From Bombyx mori (Eukaryota; Arthropoda; Insecta; Lepidoptera; Bombycidae), in assembly GCF_030269925.1 (NCBI RefSeq), contig NC_085117.1, forward strand, positions 15,004,731 to 15,068,730: a DNA stretch of 64,000 nt. Direction: 5' to 3'. How positions within the stretch are numbered: the first letter of the stretch is position 1; every line of letters starts with the position of its first letter. Below, piece by piece: positions 53,601 to 63,985 of the stretch. Made by a program: the position numbers and the translations under genes. The notes beneath the pieces were generated by a model. The model searched no databases and was not told the DNA's origin. It saw nothing but the letters and a program-made list of their open reading frames with translations.

Positions 53601-56600
53601 CCCCTAAATCTAATGATCTTTGTTCTCCACGAATTCTTCCCGTAGTAGAAAATTTGGAGATAATGAGTCACTCATGCTTTTTAGAGTTTGACAATTTAAA
53701 TCCATATAAAGTGTGATAAGCTAATAATATCCACATGGCTTTCCGTTAGACTGAAGACTACTCTACCCTGGGTGCCAGCTGACACTAAGCTGTCCAAGTT
53801 AGATACACTACGCTTGGCTGCATCCTACATTGCGCATCTACGAGCACTACTACACGAGCCACGATCAGCACATACCCCACCACATCCACTTAGTTTGGTA
53901 AGTTGCATCCTTTTGTATCTTAGATTATAATAATAATAATAATAATAATAATAATGTTTTTATTGCAAGTAACCATGACTCATATAAATTGTTAATAAGA
54001 CTTAGACCTATGTTAGTAGTTATATTTACATCACAATGAATTACTGTCGTAACATCCCATGGGAGATGGCACCACAGCAATCCATGTATACACAGTCCAG
54101 CCTGCTTGCGATCATGCTCAGGATACTGTTGGAGCTGGCCCTCACTCTGCTTACCAGAGATGCACACCTCTTACGCATGGCAGCGTAAAAACAATCTATG
54201 TGCGCGTCTGCAAACATCCCTGATGCGCTACAAAAGCGGGGCAGCACCACCAGCACCCTAAACGCGTTATTATATTGAACACGGAGAGTAGATTAGAAAG
54301 TACTTGAAAAAATATCATCGAATTAATACTGACTCTACTACTACGAATAGTGAATAATTTTTTTGTTCTTTGTCTGGATGTACGATATTTATACTCTATA
54401 GTTATATACGTATCCTAGCGACCCGCCCTCGCTCCGCTTCGGTAATTGTAATTTATTATTGATTTCTCCACTATTCAATGGGTGTTATTATACATATAAA
54501 CCTTCCTCTTCAATCACTCTATCTATTAAAAAAAAACCGTTTTATACTATGTAGTGATATTTATTCGTGTTTAAATATGTATGTATATATAATATGTATA
54601 TGAGTCTTTGGTTTCCACAGTACAGAAAACTCTACTTTATGACCAGATTATCGTGTGTGATTTGGTCCTGATGATTTCGTTAATTACTGGTGGTAGGACG
54701 TCTTGTGAGTCCGCACGGGTAGGTACGAACCGCCTGCCTATTTCTGCCGCGAAGCAGTAATGCGTTTCGTTGGAGGTGGAGCAGCTATTGTACTTTAAAA
54801 ACGGAGACATTTGAACTCATGTTTCAATGTGTGTGGCGGCATTCACGTTGTAGATGTCTATGGGCACCGGTAACCACTTAACACGAAGTGGGCCGTGAGC
54901 TCGTCCACCCACTTAAGCAATAAAATATGGTATACAAAAAAACTGTTAAAAAATCAAAGTTCACCATGTATTTGTCCTCTTCAACATTATTGGTCCAATT
55001 CCAATTGTTTTTTTTTATTGCTCTTGTGGGTAGACGAGCATACGGCCCACCTGATGGTGATTGGTTACCGTCGCCCATGGAATTCAGCATTGCCAGGGGC
55101 AGAGCCAAGCCGCTGCCTACAAATTGTTCATCATCACAGAAATTTACTTAGGCTTTGACTCTAGAACAAAATTATGAATATTTAGTTAGACGGTGCGTTC
55201 AATAGCTAATCCAATAATCATTCATTCACGAGGCCTTCGTGGAACGTGTCTTTTAATCCTCTGACGACAGCCGCCCGTTACCCTGGCGTTTGCCAAATGC
55301 TCTTGATTTATAGCTTTTTCGGGTTCCCGACGAATTAGGGGATGACAACTGAGACACGGGATATATTGTCAACAATTATGCGGTCGCTTCTGACTTGAAA
55401 TATTAGTTGGTGTTATATTTTAATAGTTACCTACATAAAAATATAGCAATGGTGATTGATTGATCGAGGAATAGTTTTAACATGATTTTGTGAAATAAAA
55501 ATTTACTCTTAACGATTTTTTTTCTTAGAAAGTACAGAGTACACAAAGCATCATATACATTTTGTTATATTATCATATTATTACATTTACATTATATTTA
55601 TTATATGAAATTCATGACTTTGGGCATTGATAACAACAATGAATATTTCAAAAATATAAATATCATATTTTTTTTATCAATGCTTATTATGAAAAACGAA
55701 AAAGAAGAACAATACAAATAAAAAAAAATTAAACAACAAATAAATAGTTTCTAAAATTAGACAAAAAATCACCGATTCATCATGTGTGTTCTCTGACGAT
55801 GAAAAACAAACAAAACTATTTTGTCATAAAAAATAAGAATCACTTTTCCGGCCCTTCCTACAGACCATAAACAAAGCCAAATATCTCGTCCAACCCGAAG
55901 GAACATAGGAACAAAAAGATTAAAACAACAAACATATGAGTTTTACGTTCTCCCGCGTGCGCTGACCAAAAGTTTGCAGCTGTTGTACGTATAAATAAAA
56001 TTTATCTCATACGTTGAAGAGACGATCCACTTTTATTGTTTCTCCGGATCTTTTGTGCTGTCCACGTACATAGATATCGGATTCCTGATAATTTTCGCAA
56101 AAAAAATTAAGAGCTTTTTAAAAAACTGCAAAATGTCAGTTGCGAAGTGAAGACGTCATTTCCAAACACGTGTGATGTTAAAAGCAACACTGTTTACTTG
56201 GCCATAAAAAGTGCGGTCAAAACATAAGCTAAGTTACAAAACATCGTTAGCTGGGAGGTCTTCTTTCATAATCAATATTTTAAATAGTAATTCAGAATTT
56301 CAAATATCATATTCTAGGTTTGTGTTAAAAAAAAAAACTAAGCAATTATTTTACTGGTTGTTTTTACAGTTGCAATAACAGAATGACATCAGACGAGCTG
56401 ACGTCTCATTTAATAAGTAGTGGTTATTGCTGCGATAAATATGGCCAATATTTGGCTTCGCGTTTGAACAAAGATTTGTGTTAGCTAATCGAAATCGTGA
56501 CGTATTGGCGGTTACTTTCACTGGTGGTTGGGCGTCTTGTGAGCCCGCACGGGTAGGCACCACCGCCCCGCCTATTTCTGCCGTGAAGCAGTAATGCGTT

Positions 56601-57103
56601 TCGACAGCCATTGTATTGCAAAAACTGACACTTAGAACTTATGTCTCAATCAGGTCGGCCGTGAACATGAAAATAATATATATTTATTTGGGAATTCAAA
56701 TGTAATGTTCAAATGGAATTCATATTAAGAAAAACACTAAAAATAAAATGCTCTGCACCATTTCATTGCGGCCAGTTGAATCGTTCATTTACATTACTTT
56801 TATCAATTTTAGGCTTGGCCTTTCGCGTTCCAACATGGCGGCAGTCTAAACTGTGCAGTATCACAAAGATGGAACGTTGGCGCTCCAGAACCGAGTTGTA
56901 GATCCAACATAACACCAAGAGAAGCTATGCAAAGCCAAGACAACTACAACGAATACGACAACGATTACGAAGAGAGATGCTACGAAGACGTGTCCTCGAA
57001 CGACGCATGCGCACAAATGCAATACTGTGATTACGGTTATAAAGAAGATTATTATGAAATTAGAAACAGTTATCCGACAGATAATGCAATAAATAATATC
57101 TAA
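50638..57103 (+). CDS. HLH54F: bHLH transcription factor of the TCF21/capsulin/musculin group (HLH54F ortholog), four exons
   Basis: Exons 50638-50740, 52432-52516, 53750-53897 and 56813-57103 give 208 residues. Introns are phase 1, phase 2 and phase 0, all GT-AG (donors GTCAGT, GTAATT, GTAAGT; acceptors ACCACAG, CCGTTAG, AATTTTAG). The basic region [19 protein letters not shown] (43-61) with E50 and R53 for E-box contact, then [20 protein letters not shown] and [15 protein letters not shown] (83-97), are almost the TCF21 bHLH. PLSL-AWPF across the last junction matches the TCF21 NLTWPF motif. The N-terminus is short and acidic ([11 protein letters not shown]). The C-terminus is rich in Tyr, Asp and Glu. 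In flies HLH54F specifies longitudinal visceral muscle founders, and vertebrate relatives act in visceral mesoderm and muscle. It binds DNA as a dimer in the nucleus. The introns are packed with retrotransposon pieces and a Helitron. Confidence 0.93.
51839..52081 (-). mobile_element. Family A repeat in bHLH intron 1
   Basis: Full-length, antisense to the host gene, from the T-rich tail to CTACCACCAG. Confidence 0.85.
52145..52257 (+). mobile_element. Family B repeat in bHLH intron 1
   Basis: Most complete sense copy: GTAGGCAGCGGCTTGG through CCTACAAGGGCAATAAAAAA. A plus-strand family C scrap (AGCGAAGCTCTTGCTACGGC ... GAGCTCACCTACCAG) follows at 52262-52378. Confidence 0.8.
52530..52949 (-). 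mobile_element. Non-autonomous Helitron-like element, 420 bp, in bHLH intron 2
   Basis: On the minus strand it starts TCTATATATTAATACG after A and ends GTGGGACCACTAG before T. AGTCGAAATTCGACT forms the subterminal palindrome. It begins 13 bp past the exon 2 splice donor. Same family as 59645-60064. Confidence 0.8.
53355..53599 (+). mobile_element. Family A repeat in bHLH intron 2
   Basis: Full-length sense copy ending in an A run at 53587-53599. Confidence 0.85.
53926..54285 (-). mobile_element. LINE 3' end with (TTA)n tail in bHLH intron 3
   Basis: Minus-strand reading gives [20 protein letters not shown] and [17 protein letters not shown], the end of an ORF2-type protein. It is followed by AATAAA and a (TTA)n tract of about ten units, seen as TAA at 53926-53955. 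Confidence 0.7.
54412..54545 (-). mobile_element. Fragment of another Helitron-like repeat in bHLH intron 3
   Basis: CCTAGCGACCCGCCCTCGC on the plus strand is the inverse of a CTAG-ending, GC-rich 3' terminus. It is followed by AT-rich sequence (AACCTTCCTCTTCAATCAC) of a familiar lepidopteran repeat. Left end not found. Confidence 0.45.
54685..54925 (+). mobile_element. Family A repeat in bHLH intron 3
   Basis: Near full length, ACTGGTGGTAGGACG to TTAAGCAATAAAA, more diverged than the intron 2 copy. Confidence 0.8.
55010..55118 (-). mobile_element. Family B repeat in bHLH intron 3
   Basis: TTTTATTGCTCTTGTGGG to CAAGCCGCTGCCTAC, full family length. Confidence 0.8.
56517..56655 (+). mobile_element. 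Family A repeat, 3'-truncated, in bHLH intron 3
   Basis: 5' half of the family, then an internal deletion joining GTCTCAA to CAGGTCGGCCGTGA. Confidence 0.7.
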
Positions 57104-57370
57104 AATCATTAAACCAAGTTTTTGTGGTCAAATTTCTTATTGCATGCTTTTCGATAAATTCTTTTTAATTGATCACTTTTAAACTGGCTATCTGCTAATT
57201 CCGTCCACGATTGCGTAACTTATCACATGCATTGCTCCTTTACTTTTCGCTTAAAAATTTGACTTTATGTTAAAACAGCCAAAGCATGAGTTAGTTTAGT
57301 AGAATTGTTATTGGTTGCTTGAAATACCTTCTTTATATTCTTCCCATTCTCTTTATTTGACAGCATACCT

Positions 57371-57376
57371 AATAAA
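57371..57376 (+). terminator. Possible polyadenylation signal of the bHLH gene
   Basis: AATAAA 268 nt after the TAA stop. It is the first clear signal downstream. Confidence 0.4.
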
Positions 57377-58038
57377 ATAAAGTTTGCCGAAGTATTTATT
57401 AATGTAATTAATAAGTATGCCGTACATATAAGCAATTAAATTAAATTAAATGTTTCGTGGTTAATAATGGATTCAATACTATTAATATTGATAGAAATAC
57501 TCGTAAGTCAAATAGAGTAGTTTTTCTTTGAAATAAGTTAAATCTCATTTTACTGCCCTTAAATCTCGTTTTACTGCTATTCGCTTTTCACAAAACTACA
57601 ACCGCATTTTGTTTATTTTTGTTTATGTATGTTATTTTAGTTGGATTAAACTCGAAAACGGCTGTAAAAATTATAAATGATTTCATTGAGACATAAAGAA
57701 CTTTATCCTAAAATGTTCATAGAAAATATTAATTTTCTGCAACCAAATATTTTATTAATAAAGAAAATTTGTTTTTTCTGATATATTTTTTTCTAAATTT
57801 GAAACTGACCAACACACGAGGCACTTCTGACTTTTAAATGAAGTAAAATAGCTCAGATATTCTTAACGAGAATGAAATGTAACGTGTTTCTTAATTTTGC
57901 TGTAATTCGATATAGAACAAAGTGGATGTCAAAGAAACTCCGCTAAACCTGACAAAACAAACAAGAATAGATGACAGAACTGAAGTGCTGCGGAAACGAA
58001 TATTTTAGAAAAGATCATTCGTATTGGTGGGCCGTGTT
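57377..58038. other. Gene-free stretch
   Basis: No gene. TTAAACTCGAAAACGGCTG near 57646 faintly resembles the Helitron-like repeat at 287-558. Confidence 0.5.
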
Positions 58039-58041
58039 TTA

Positions 58042-58584
58042 TGCCGGTCACTGACATGCGCGCAAATATTCGTACATTGTACGAATGTTTGCGCGCATGT
58101 GAAGGGCCGTCAAACATTCATTCGCAAACCTAGCGGCTGTGCAAATGGGTTCGCATACTCAATTTGCGAACCCGTTTGCGCTTCCTCCTACGCTTGTTTA
58201 CGAATGTCTCATGAATTTCTCCTCCTTTTTAATTCGTCCATAGAACATTGAAGAGAAAAAGAGTTTTTAATTCTATCCCAGACATTAACAGCCATGCTGT
58301 TTTTATGGGATTTCTTTTGATGAAGATACGCTACACAGTAGACGTCACGAACTATGAAAATGGCGTATAGTATACGTCCGTCACCTTCGCAATCGTCGGC
58401 GCAACTGGGCAAGCGAATGTGTGGGAGACTACGCGAAGGTTCGCGGTTCGCACGCTTTGATGTCTGTTAAAAAACCGACACAGCTTGGAAAACCGCGAAT
58501 GCAGCGAAAACTTTGCATAATCATTCGCAAATGTCGTCCTACACTTGTGGGTTTACGTATTCGTGCGCATGTGAGTGACCGGTG
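58042..58584. mobile_element. Foldback-rich DNA transposon with TTA target duplication (PIF/Harbinger-like)
   Basis: TTA stands at both borders (58039-58041 and 58585-58587). The ends GCCGGTCACTGACATGCGCGC and (inverted) CCGGTCACTCACATGCGCAC are terminal inverted repeats. Inside are several hairpins built on TTCGCA/TGCGAA words: ATGCGCGCAAA with its inverse around GTAC (58056-58100), and GGGTTCGCA with TTGCGAACCC (58147-58173). No transposase frame. Superfamily assigned from TSD and TIR style only. Confidence 0.6.
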
Positions 58585-58587
58585 TTA

Positions 58588-58765
58588 AGCTCACACGAGC
58601 AGGCTCTACCGTCCTCCCTATTTTGGCCGCGAATCTCTCATCCGCCACGATTTGAATGTTGGTACCTACCTACAGCTATTAAGCAACATAATTGAATCAT
58701 ATCTCAATTTCAGTGGTAGAATTCATGTTGTACTGTGCTTGTTTACACATTCAAGTAATAAAAAG
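58588..58765 (+). mobile_element. Decayed family A copy
   Basis: GCTCACACGAGCAGGCTCTACC, TTTTGGCCGCGAATCTCTC and a CAAGTAATAAAA tail keep family order. It directly abuts the foldback element. Confidence 0.55.
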
Positions 58766-59340
58766 TAGTGAAAAATAATAATTTGCACATTGGAATTAGA
58801 ATATTTTGTCGTTAAGCAAATAATACGTTAACTTCGGGCCTCAAGACAAGCAGTAGCATTCCTGTTGGAGCCTCGGTGTTCATATCTGTACGCGGACGAT
58901 TTCTTGTTTATATTTTGGGTTTTGAGGAAGATTTTACAAAAAAAAAATAAGGATGCACATCTTGTAGCTGACAGCTTTTTTTGTTAATTTAAAATAGATA
59001 TAACAAAATAAAAAATTGTAAAAAAATATACAATTGTTGCTTTGCGATTAAAACTTTTTACGGGCGTTCCGAACAATATCCGTTATATGGGTTTATAAAG
59101 TAGAAATCACAAATAAAAATGTTAATTAAAAATGTAATTAAAATACAGCAGATGTATGTAAGTAATTTACAATACATAAAATAAATAGCATAATAAAATA
59201 TAGAATATAATCACAGTAAATGTTTGTTAGCCGTTTTTATGCTTCTTTTTTACGATCTCATTGCCTATAGATATATCTTACCTCTATTCTGCTACGACAA
59301 TAGCATTAAAATTATTATCAAGAAATATTTACCTAGCTTC
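58766..59340. other. Gene-free AT-rich stretch
   Basis: Nothing recognised. Confidence 0.5.
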
Positions 59341-59640
59341 TTTTATTCTACCTAGCTGAGACCCTTGAGAGGCTATTTCAGCGTAACCTTAACTAGTAGG
59401 GGCTCAAACCTGACGTCGTTGCTAACACGACCTAGCAAAAGCCGTGCTTCGCAGAATCTACCACCGGATCGGGAACGCGAACCACCGAGAAGATCCGGCG
59501 AGAAACTCAGTGGGCTGTGTCTGAGGCTTCGATCAATAATACTACTACTACTATTGATCGAAGGTCTGAGGGTTAATTTACTCGTCGAGGCCTTCGTCGC
59601 AAGCGACCTGCTGCGCCCGCAGCCTCACCCGCAACAAAAT
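59341..59640 (-). mobile_element. Family C LINE 3' end carrying a small hairpin insertion
   Basis: Antisense 3' untranslated region of the family: GAGGCTATTTCAGCG, CTACCACCGGATCGGGAACG, GATCCGGCGAGAAACTCAG. Compared with 63361-63600, it has an extra 45 bp between GTCTGAGG and GTTAATTT (see the hairpin entry). Confidence 0.8.
59519..59571. mobile_element. 37-bp perfect-arm hairpin flanked by an 8-bp direct repeat
   Basis: CTTCGATCAATA (59527-59538) and its exact reverse complement (59552-59563) surround a 13-nt loop of ACT repeats. GTCTGAGG flanks both sides (59519-59526 and 59564-59571). The other family C copies show the empty site, for example GTGTCTGTGGGTTAA near 63547, so this is a genuine insertion with target duplication. 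Confidence 0.7.
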
Positions 59641-59644
59641 GCAA

Positions 59645-60064
59645 TCTATATAAAATATTAATACGTGAAGCAAAAACTTTGTATCCCTTTTTACGAAAAT
59701 TGCGCGGACGGAGGAGTATAAAATTTTCCACACTTATAGAGATTGTAGAGAAGAAGTGCACAATGCTAATATTTTTTTAAAATAAAGCATATAAGATACA
59801 TTAAATCAATAAATAAAACATTACACACACTACATACCATGTATTTGACGCACACACACATGCATACTATTTATTGTCAAACTTTTGTTCTTGACGTCTG
59901 TTGCCAAATTGAGAATAGAATATGGTTTGTCTTTGTTAATATTTTTTATAGTGTAATCTTGGCGAAATTTGTGATAGTAGAAGTATAAAATACAATCATA
60001 ATAGTGTACAAACTTACAATTCCAATTAATTATAGTCGAATTTCGACTACTGCGGGACCTCTAG
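59645..60064 (+). mobile_element. Non-autonomous Helitron-like element, 420 bp
   Basis: Starts TCTATATAAAATATTAATAC after A and ends GGGACCTCTAG before T. A 17-bp palindrome TAGTCGAATTTCGACTA (60033-60049) lies 11 bp before the terminal CTAG, the expected Helitron hairpin. No coding content. It starts just at the end of the family C copy. Confidence 0.8.
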
Positions 60065-60235
60065 TTTTATATAAAAACATAAAAGGCATAAGACGATTCA
60101 GAAAAGTAACTACGTAAGATGTGTTTTGGTGAACATATAAATTACATAATTTAGTACTTGCCAGACCTACCGGCAACTGTGTTTTTTTAGATATTTGGAA
60201 AATAATTGTGTTAAATGGAGGAATAAGCTAACGGC

Positions 60236-60875
60236 CAGGGCCAGATTTAGGGGACGGCAACCGGGGCGAAAGCCCCGGGACCTCCACAAGAAGACTTTGG
60301 AAAAAAATATGTTTTTTTTTAATTTTTATTGCTTGGATGGGTGGACGAGCTCACAACCCACCTGGTGTTAAGTCGTTACTGGAGCCCATAGACATCCACA
60401 ACGCAAATGCGCCACCCACCTCGAGACATAAGTTCTACTGTCTCAGTATAATTACAACGGCTACCCCACCCTTCAAACCGAAACGCATTCCTGCTTCACG
60501 GCGGAAATAGGCGGGGTGGTGGTACCTACCCGTGCGGACTCCCAAGAGGTCCTACCACCAGTGATGTTTCAAATTCCGTTAAGTAAACACTAGTAAACAT
60601 CTTTCCCTTCTCCTTCGATATTCTTTTTTCGCTGTTTTACTCAACGTTAACGTTAACACTAAAATTTAATTTCAGATAATTCTTGCCTCCGATTATATTT
60701 ATGTATATTGGTTAAATACTAAGAGAATCTACGTGACTTCACAATATATAATTTATTTGAAAACTCGACTGAAAAAATTAAATAAATTGTTCATTTTATT
60801 TGGAAAAAAATTTGGGGCCAGGGGTCTCCGCTTTTCTGTTACCCCGAGGCCTCCAGACCTCTAAATCCGGCCCTA
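60236..60875. mobile_element. hAT-like non-autonomous element with 8-bp target duplication
   Basis: The left end CAGGGCCAGATTTAGGGG and the right end CTCTAAATCCGGCCCTA are inverted repeats. CTAACGGC (60228-60235) and CTAGCGGC (60876-60883) are an 8-bp duplication with one mismatch. The interior has no transposase and is interrupted by a younger family A copy at 60311-60563. Confidence 0.7.
60311..60563 (-). mobile_element. Family A repeat nested in the hAT-like element
   Basis: Full length, from the T run to GAGGTCCTACCACCAGTG, much better preserved than the outer copy. Confidence 0.85.
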
Positions 60876-61297
60876 CTAGCGGCCAACCTAGTGTTAAAAG
60901 CTTACCGGAGACCATCACCACCCCAATGCTGACCACCATGAGATGCGTCCAGACCCAAAGGTTTATTATCTTGATGACAAAAAAATCTTTACTAGAGGTT
61001 GGAAGAAATATATATTCTATATTGGGAGTAAATAAATATTGAAATTTTTTCTTCAAGGGTGTTTAATTTTTACAACATGAAACATTAATTTCAGGTTGGT
61101 AGCCAGACTCATTTCTAGACCCGTTTATATTTCTTAAGCTGTTGACTCGTTGAGGAGCGTCGAAGTAAGCAAAACCGGAGCCGTACCTTGTCTGGGGACC
61201 AATCTGTGCATACCAGCGTTTCGCTGGAAAGACCTAAATTGATTGATAATTTAATTGAAAAGCTTAGGTTAGAGCACACAGTGTTTGGCATTTTCTT

Positions 61298-61408
61298 TTT
61301 TTATTGCCCTAGTAGGCAAACGAGCGTACGACCCACCTGATGGTGAGTGGTTACCCGTCGCCCATGGACTTCAGCAATTCTAGGGGCATAGCCAAGCCGC
61401 TGCCAACC
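61298..61408 (-). mobile_element. Family B repeat
   Basis: TTTTTATTGCCCTAGTAGGC to CAAGCCGCTGCC, full family length with small changes. Confidence 0.75.
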
Positions 61409-62676
61409 AAATCATCAATTGTAAATTTCGAGATGTCGAAACCAGTGCGACTTCACGATGTGAGCTGCAGGAAATTTCTACCAAACAAAACGAGCAGTCC
61501 AGTTGGTGAAAAGTTTATTCATATGTTAAATTCAATTGTTTATTATGCAAGAACACACTATAAAATAAAGCGTAACACTAATTATATAAGTATACAACAA
61601 ATCAATAGTAAACTTAAGCGAGGCATGTTTTGGTAAAATTTGTTATTGATAATTATTATTCTAAATACCCTTACATCTAATCTGAAATAACTTAAGATTT
61701 TTTAAATCTTTATCGATTACTTCGATATTCACACAGCATACGAAATCGGTTAATCATCAAACTATCATATTACTTAGGTTACTAAATTTACAAAATATTA
61801 AAAAAAATTAATTGTACACTATCTAGGAAACATCAAAATTGCTTGTGGCTTATTACTTTCGATTAATTCTTATATTTAATTAACGCTAATTTGATAATGT
61901 TCACTCATTTTTTCCTTAAATAATAATTATGATATAATAATATGATACAAGACAATTTCCGTTTTGTCGATTTTTCTAATGATGGCTGTTCAAAACGAAA
62001 CATTATTTTGTCATTATCATCATTATTCGATCATTACAGTAAGATAAAAGATCACATTAAAACTCAACGTAAAATTTAGTTGTAGAGCAGTATTATTCTA
62101 TAGTTATTTAAAAAAATAGCATAAGTTTAATTGCACTTAAAATAAATCAAACCAACCAATGTCATTTTGTATATAGCAGCAACAATTTGAAAAACAATTT
62201 AATGAATCATATCATACAGTAATTACGTTTTGTTAGAATGCGTTGTTCTGAACAGCCAAATCCAATACTATGCCAATTTTTACAACGAATAATATAACAC
62301 ACACACACTACACTCCTCGATGAATCATATTCATAAATTTAAACATTAAGCATATTGCTTTAAACCTGTAGTTATAAAATCCGATACATATCAGTATACA
62401 TTTGAGTTTCATATTTTTCCATCGAAGCTACAAAATGTAAACCCATCATTCGTAGCTTTATTCCAAAATTATTCGTTTTCAAACTGTTGGCTAATTTTCT
62501 ATCTCTGTCTAGAGATATTACTAATTCAAATAACGTTGTGATGTAACAATCAATTCAAATGTCAATTCTTAATAGTTTTGGCGCAAGTTACAGATTTTTA
62601 AGTAATCATAAGCAGTGATTATAAATTTAATGAGAGACAAATCTCGTATTAGTAATAATAGGCCTGATTCATTCAA
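61409..62676. other. Gene-free AT-rich stretch
   Basis: No gene. The 98-residue frame at 61340-61636 begins in the family B repeat and has no motif. Confidence 0.5.
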
Positions 62677-62848
62677 TGTGCTTAGTGCGAGTTTTTTAAG
62701 GTTCTCGATACTAGCGTAAAAGTTAAGTCAAATTTGTATGGAGTGGAACTTTTGCCTACGTTTGCCCCTAGCTAGGGACGCTGTTCCAACTGCATACAAA
62801 TTCGAGTTAACTTTTACGATATCGAGAACAAACTCGCACTAAGCACAC
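62677..62848. mobile_element. Palindromic MITE, family D copy 3
   Basis: TGTGCTTAGTGCGAG at the left is inverted at the right as CTCGCACTAAGCACA. It is a more eroded copy with a 3-bp insertion in one arm (CGATACTAGCG) and a short deletion in the other. Confidence 0.75.
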
Positions 62849-63360
62849 AGAACAAATACCAACATTGGCCAAACAAACATCAACGCAATAGTCGGGCAAT
62901 TGATATGAGTTCACAAATGTTGGTCTTGTTCGAATGAAACAAATGCCGCCCAATGTGATATATTATCATTATATCCTAATTCCTATATGCGATCCCAATT
63001 CGTAATGTAGATCCGAGTATATGTTGGAATAATATGTCGCCAAAAACTGACATTGTTCCGTAGGGCGAAGCCTAGTTCCAAGCCATAAATATTGGCGGAG
63101 ACAGCATTCTTTAATTTTATTTTAATTTTGTTTTGGCCGACATTGGCGTAAGTTGTGATCTAGCCAGCTAAGCAAGCATTGTCCAACCCTAAAGAGACTC
63201 CGCAGTAAATTATTCCACACGTTTGTAATCCTCAACGTAACATGTACTGCTGTCATAATAACCAGGTCTTAGGATTGGTTTTAGTAAAAAAGTCCTGAAA
63301 GTAGCTGAGACAAGACTAGTTTTGATTTCATTAGCAATAAGTTTAAAGTGGGGTAGCTTT
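62849..63360. other. Gene-free stretch
   Basis: No gene or named repeat seen. Confidence 0.5.
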
Positions 63361-63600
63361 TTTCCTACCTAAGCTGATAGCCTTAAGAGACTATGTCAGC
63401 GTAACCTAACAAGTAGTTGAGCTCACGGGGCTCAAACCTGACGACATTGCTAACACTAACCCTAGTAAGAGCGGTGTTGCGCAGAATCTACCACCGGATC
63501 GGAAACGCGAACCACTGAGAAGATCCGGCGAGAAACTCAGTGGGCTGTGTCTGTGGGTTAATTTACTCGCCGAGCCCTTTGTCACAAACGACGGTGTTGT
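63361..63600 (-). mobile_element. Family C LINE 3' end
   Basis: Antisense copy from the T run and CCTACCTAAGCTGATAGCC to GACGGTGTTGTGAG. It retains the uninterrupted GTGTCTGTGGGTTAATTT site used above as the empty-site reference. Confidence 0.8.
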
Positions 63601-63810
63601 GAGTACAGCGACAACTCAAACAGCACATCTCCCAACACTAGGGAATTTCTTCTTATCTATAGCAATGAAAGCGCTACTATTTGGCCAGAAAAAGGTAGCT
63701 TACATCACTAGTTCTTCATTCATTGTATATGTATCTGCTTTTTTGATTGTTTTTTGAATGTAAATTATGTTTTGGTGTGCAATAGTGTATTCTCTCTCTC
63801 TCTGCCATTA

Positions 63811-63985
63811 CTGCTAGTAAGTATCATGTAGGTACCAAGGTAAGTATCACCGCCCAACCCATTTCTATCTTGCGTTCCACTTTTGAAATTAAGAATAGCC
63901 ATATAGACTTCGAACTCATTTCTTCGGTAGTCGTTTAATATCAGGTGGGTCGTGAGCTTTTTCTCGCATACGTAATAAAAATTAA
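63811..63985 (+). mobile_element. Decayed family A copy
   Basis: AAGTATCACCGCCCAACCC, TTTAATATCAGGTGGGTCG and a terminal CGTAATAAAA keep family order. A short (TC)n run precedes it at about 63790. Confidence 0.5.

Larger units (their letters stand above)
60222..60960 (-). mobile_element. Old family A copy split by a hAT-like element
   Basis: GAATAAGCTAACGGC before 60236 joins CAACCTAGTGTTAAAAGC after 60883, recreating family A order in minus orientation (through ACCACCATGAGATG at about 60944). Confidence 0.55.

Noticed and set aside
58024..58251. 75-residue plus frame and the antisense frames around it
   Set aside because: Lies in the foldback transposon; hairpin arms create the open frame.
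60796..61056. 86-residue minus and 80-residue plus frames
   Set aside because: They cover the right inverted repeat of the hAT-like element and its flank; no domain.
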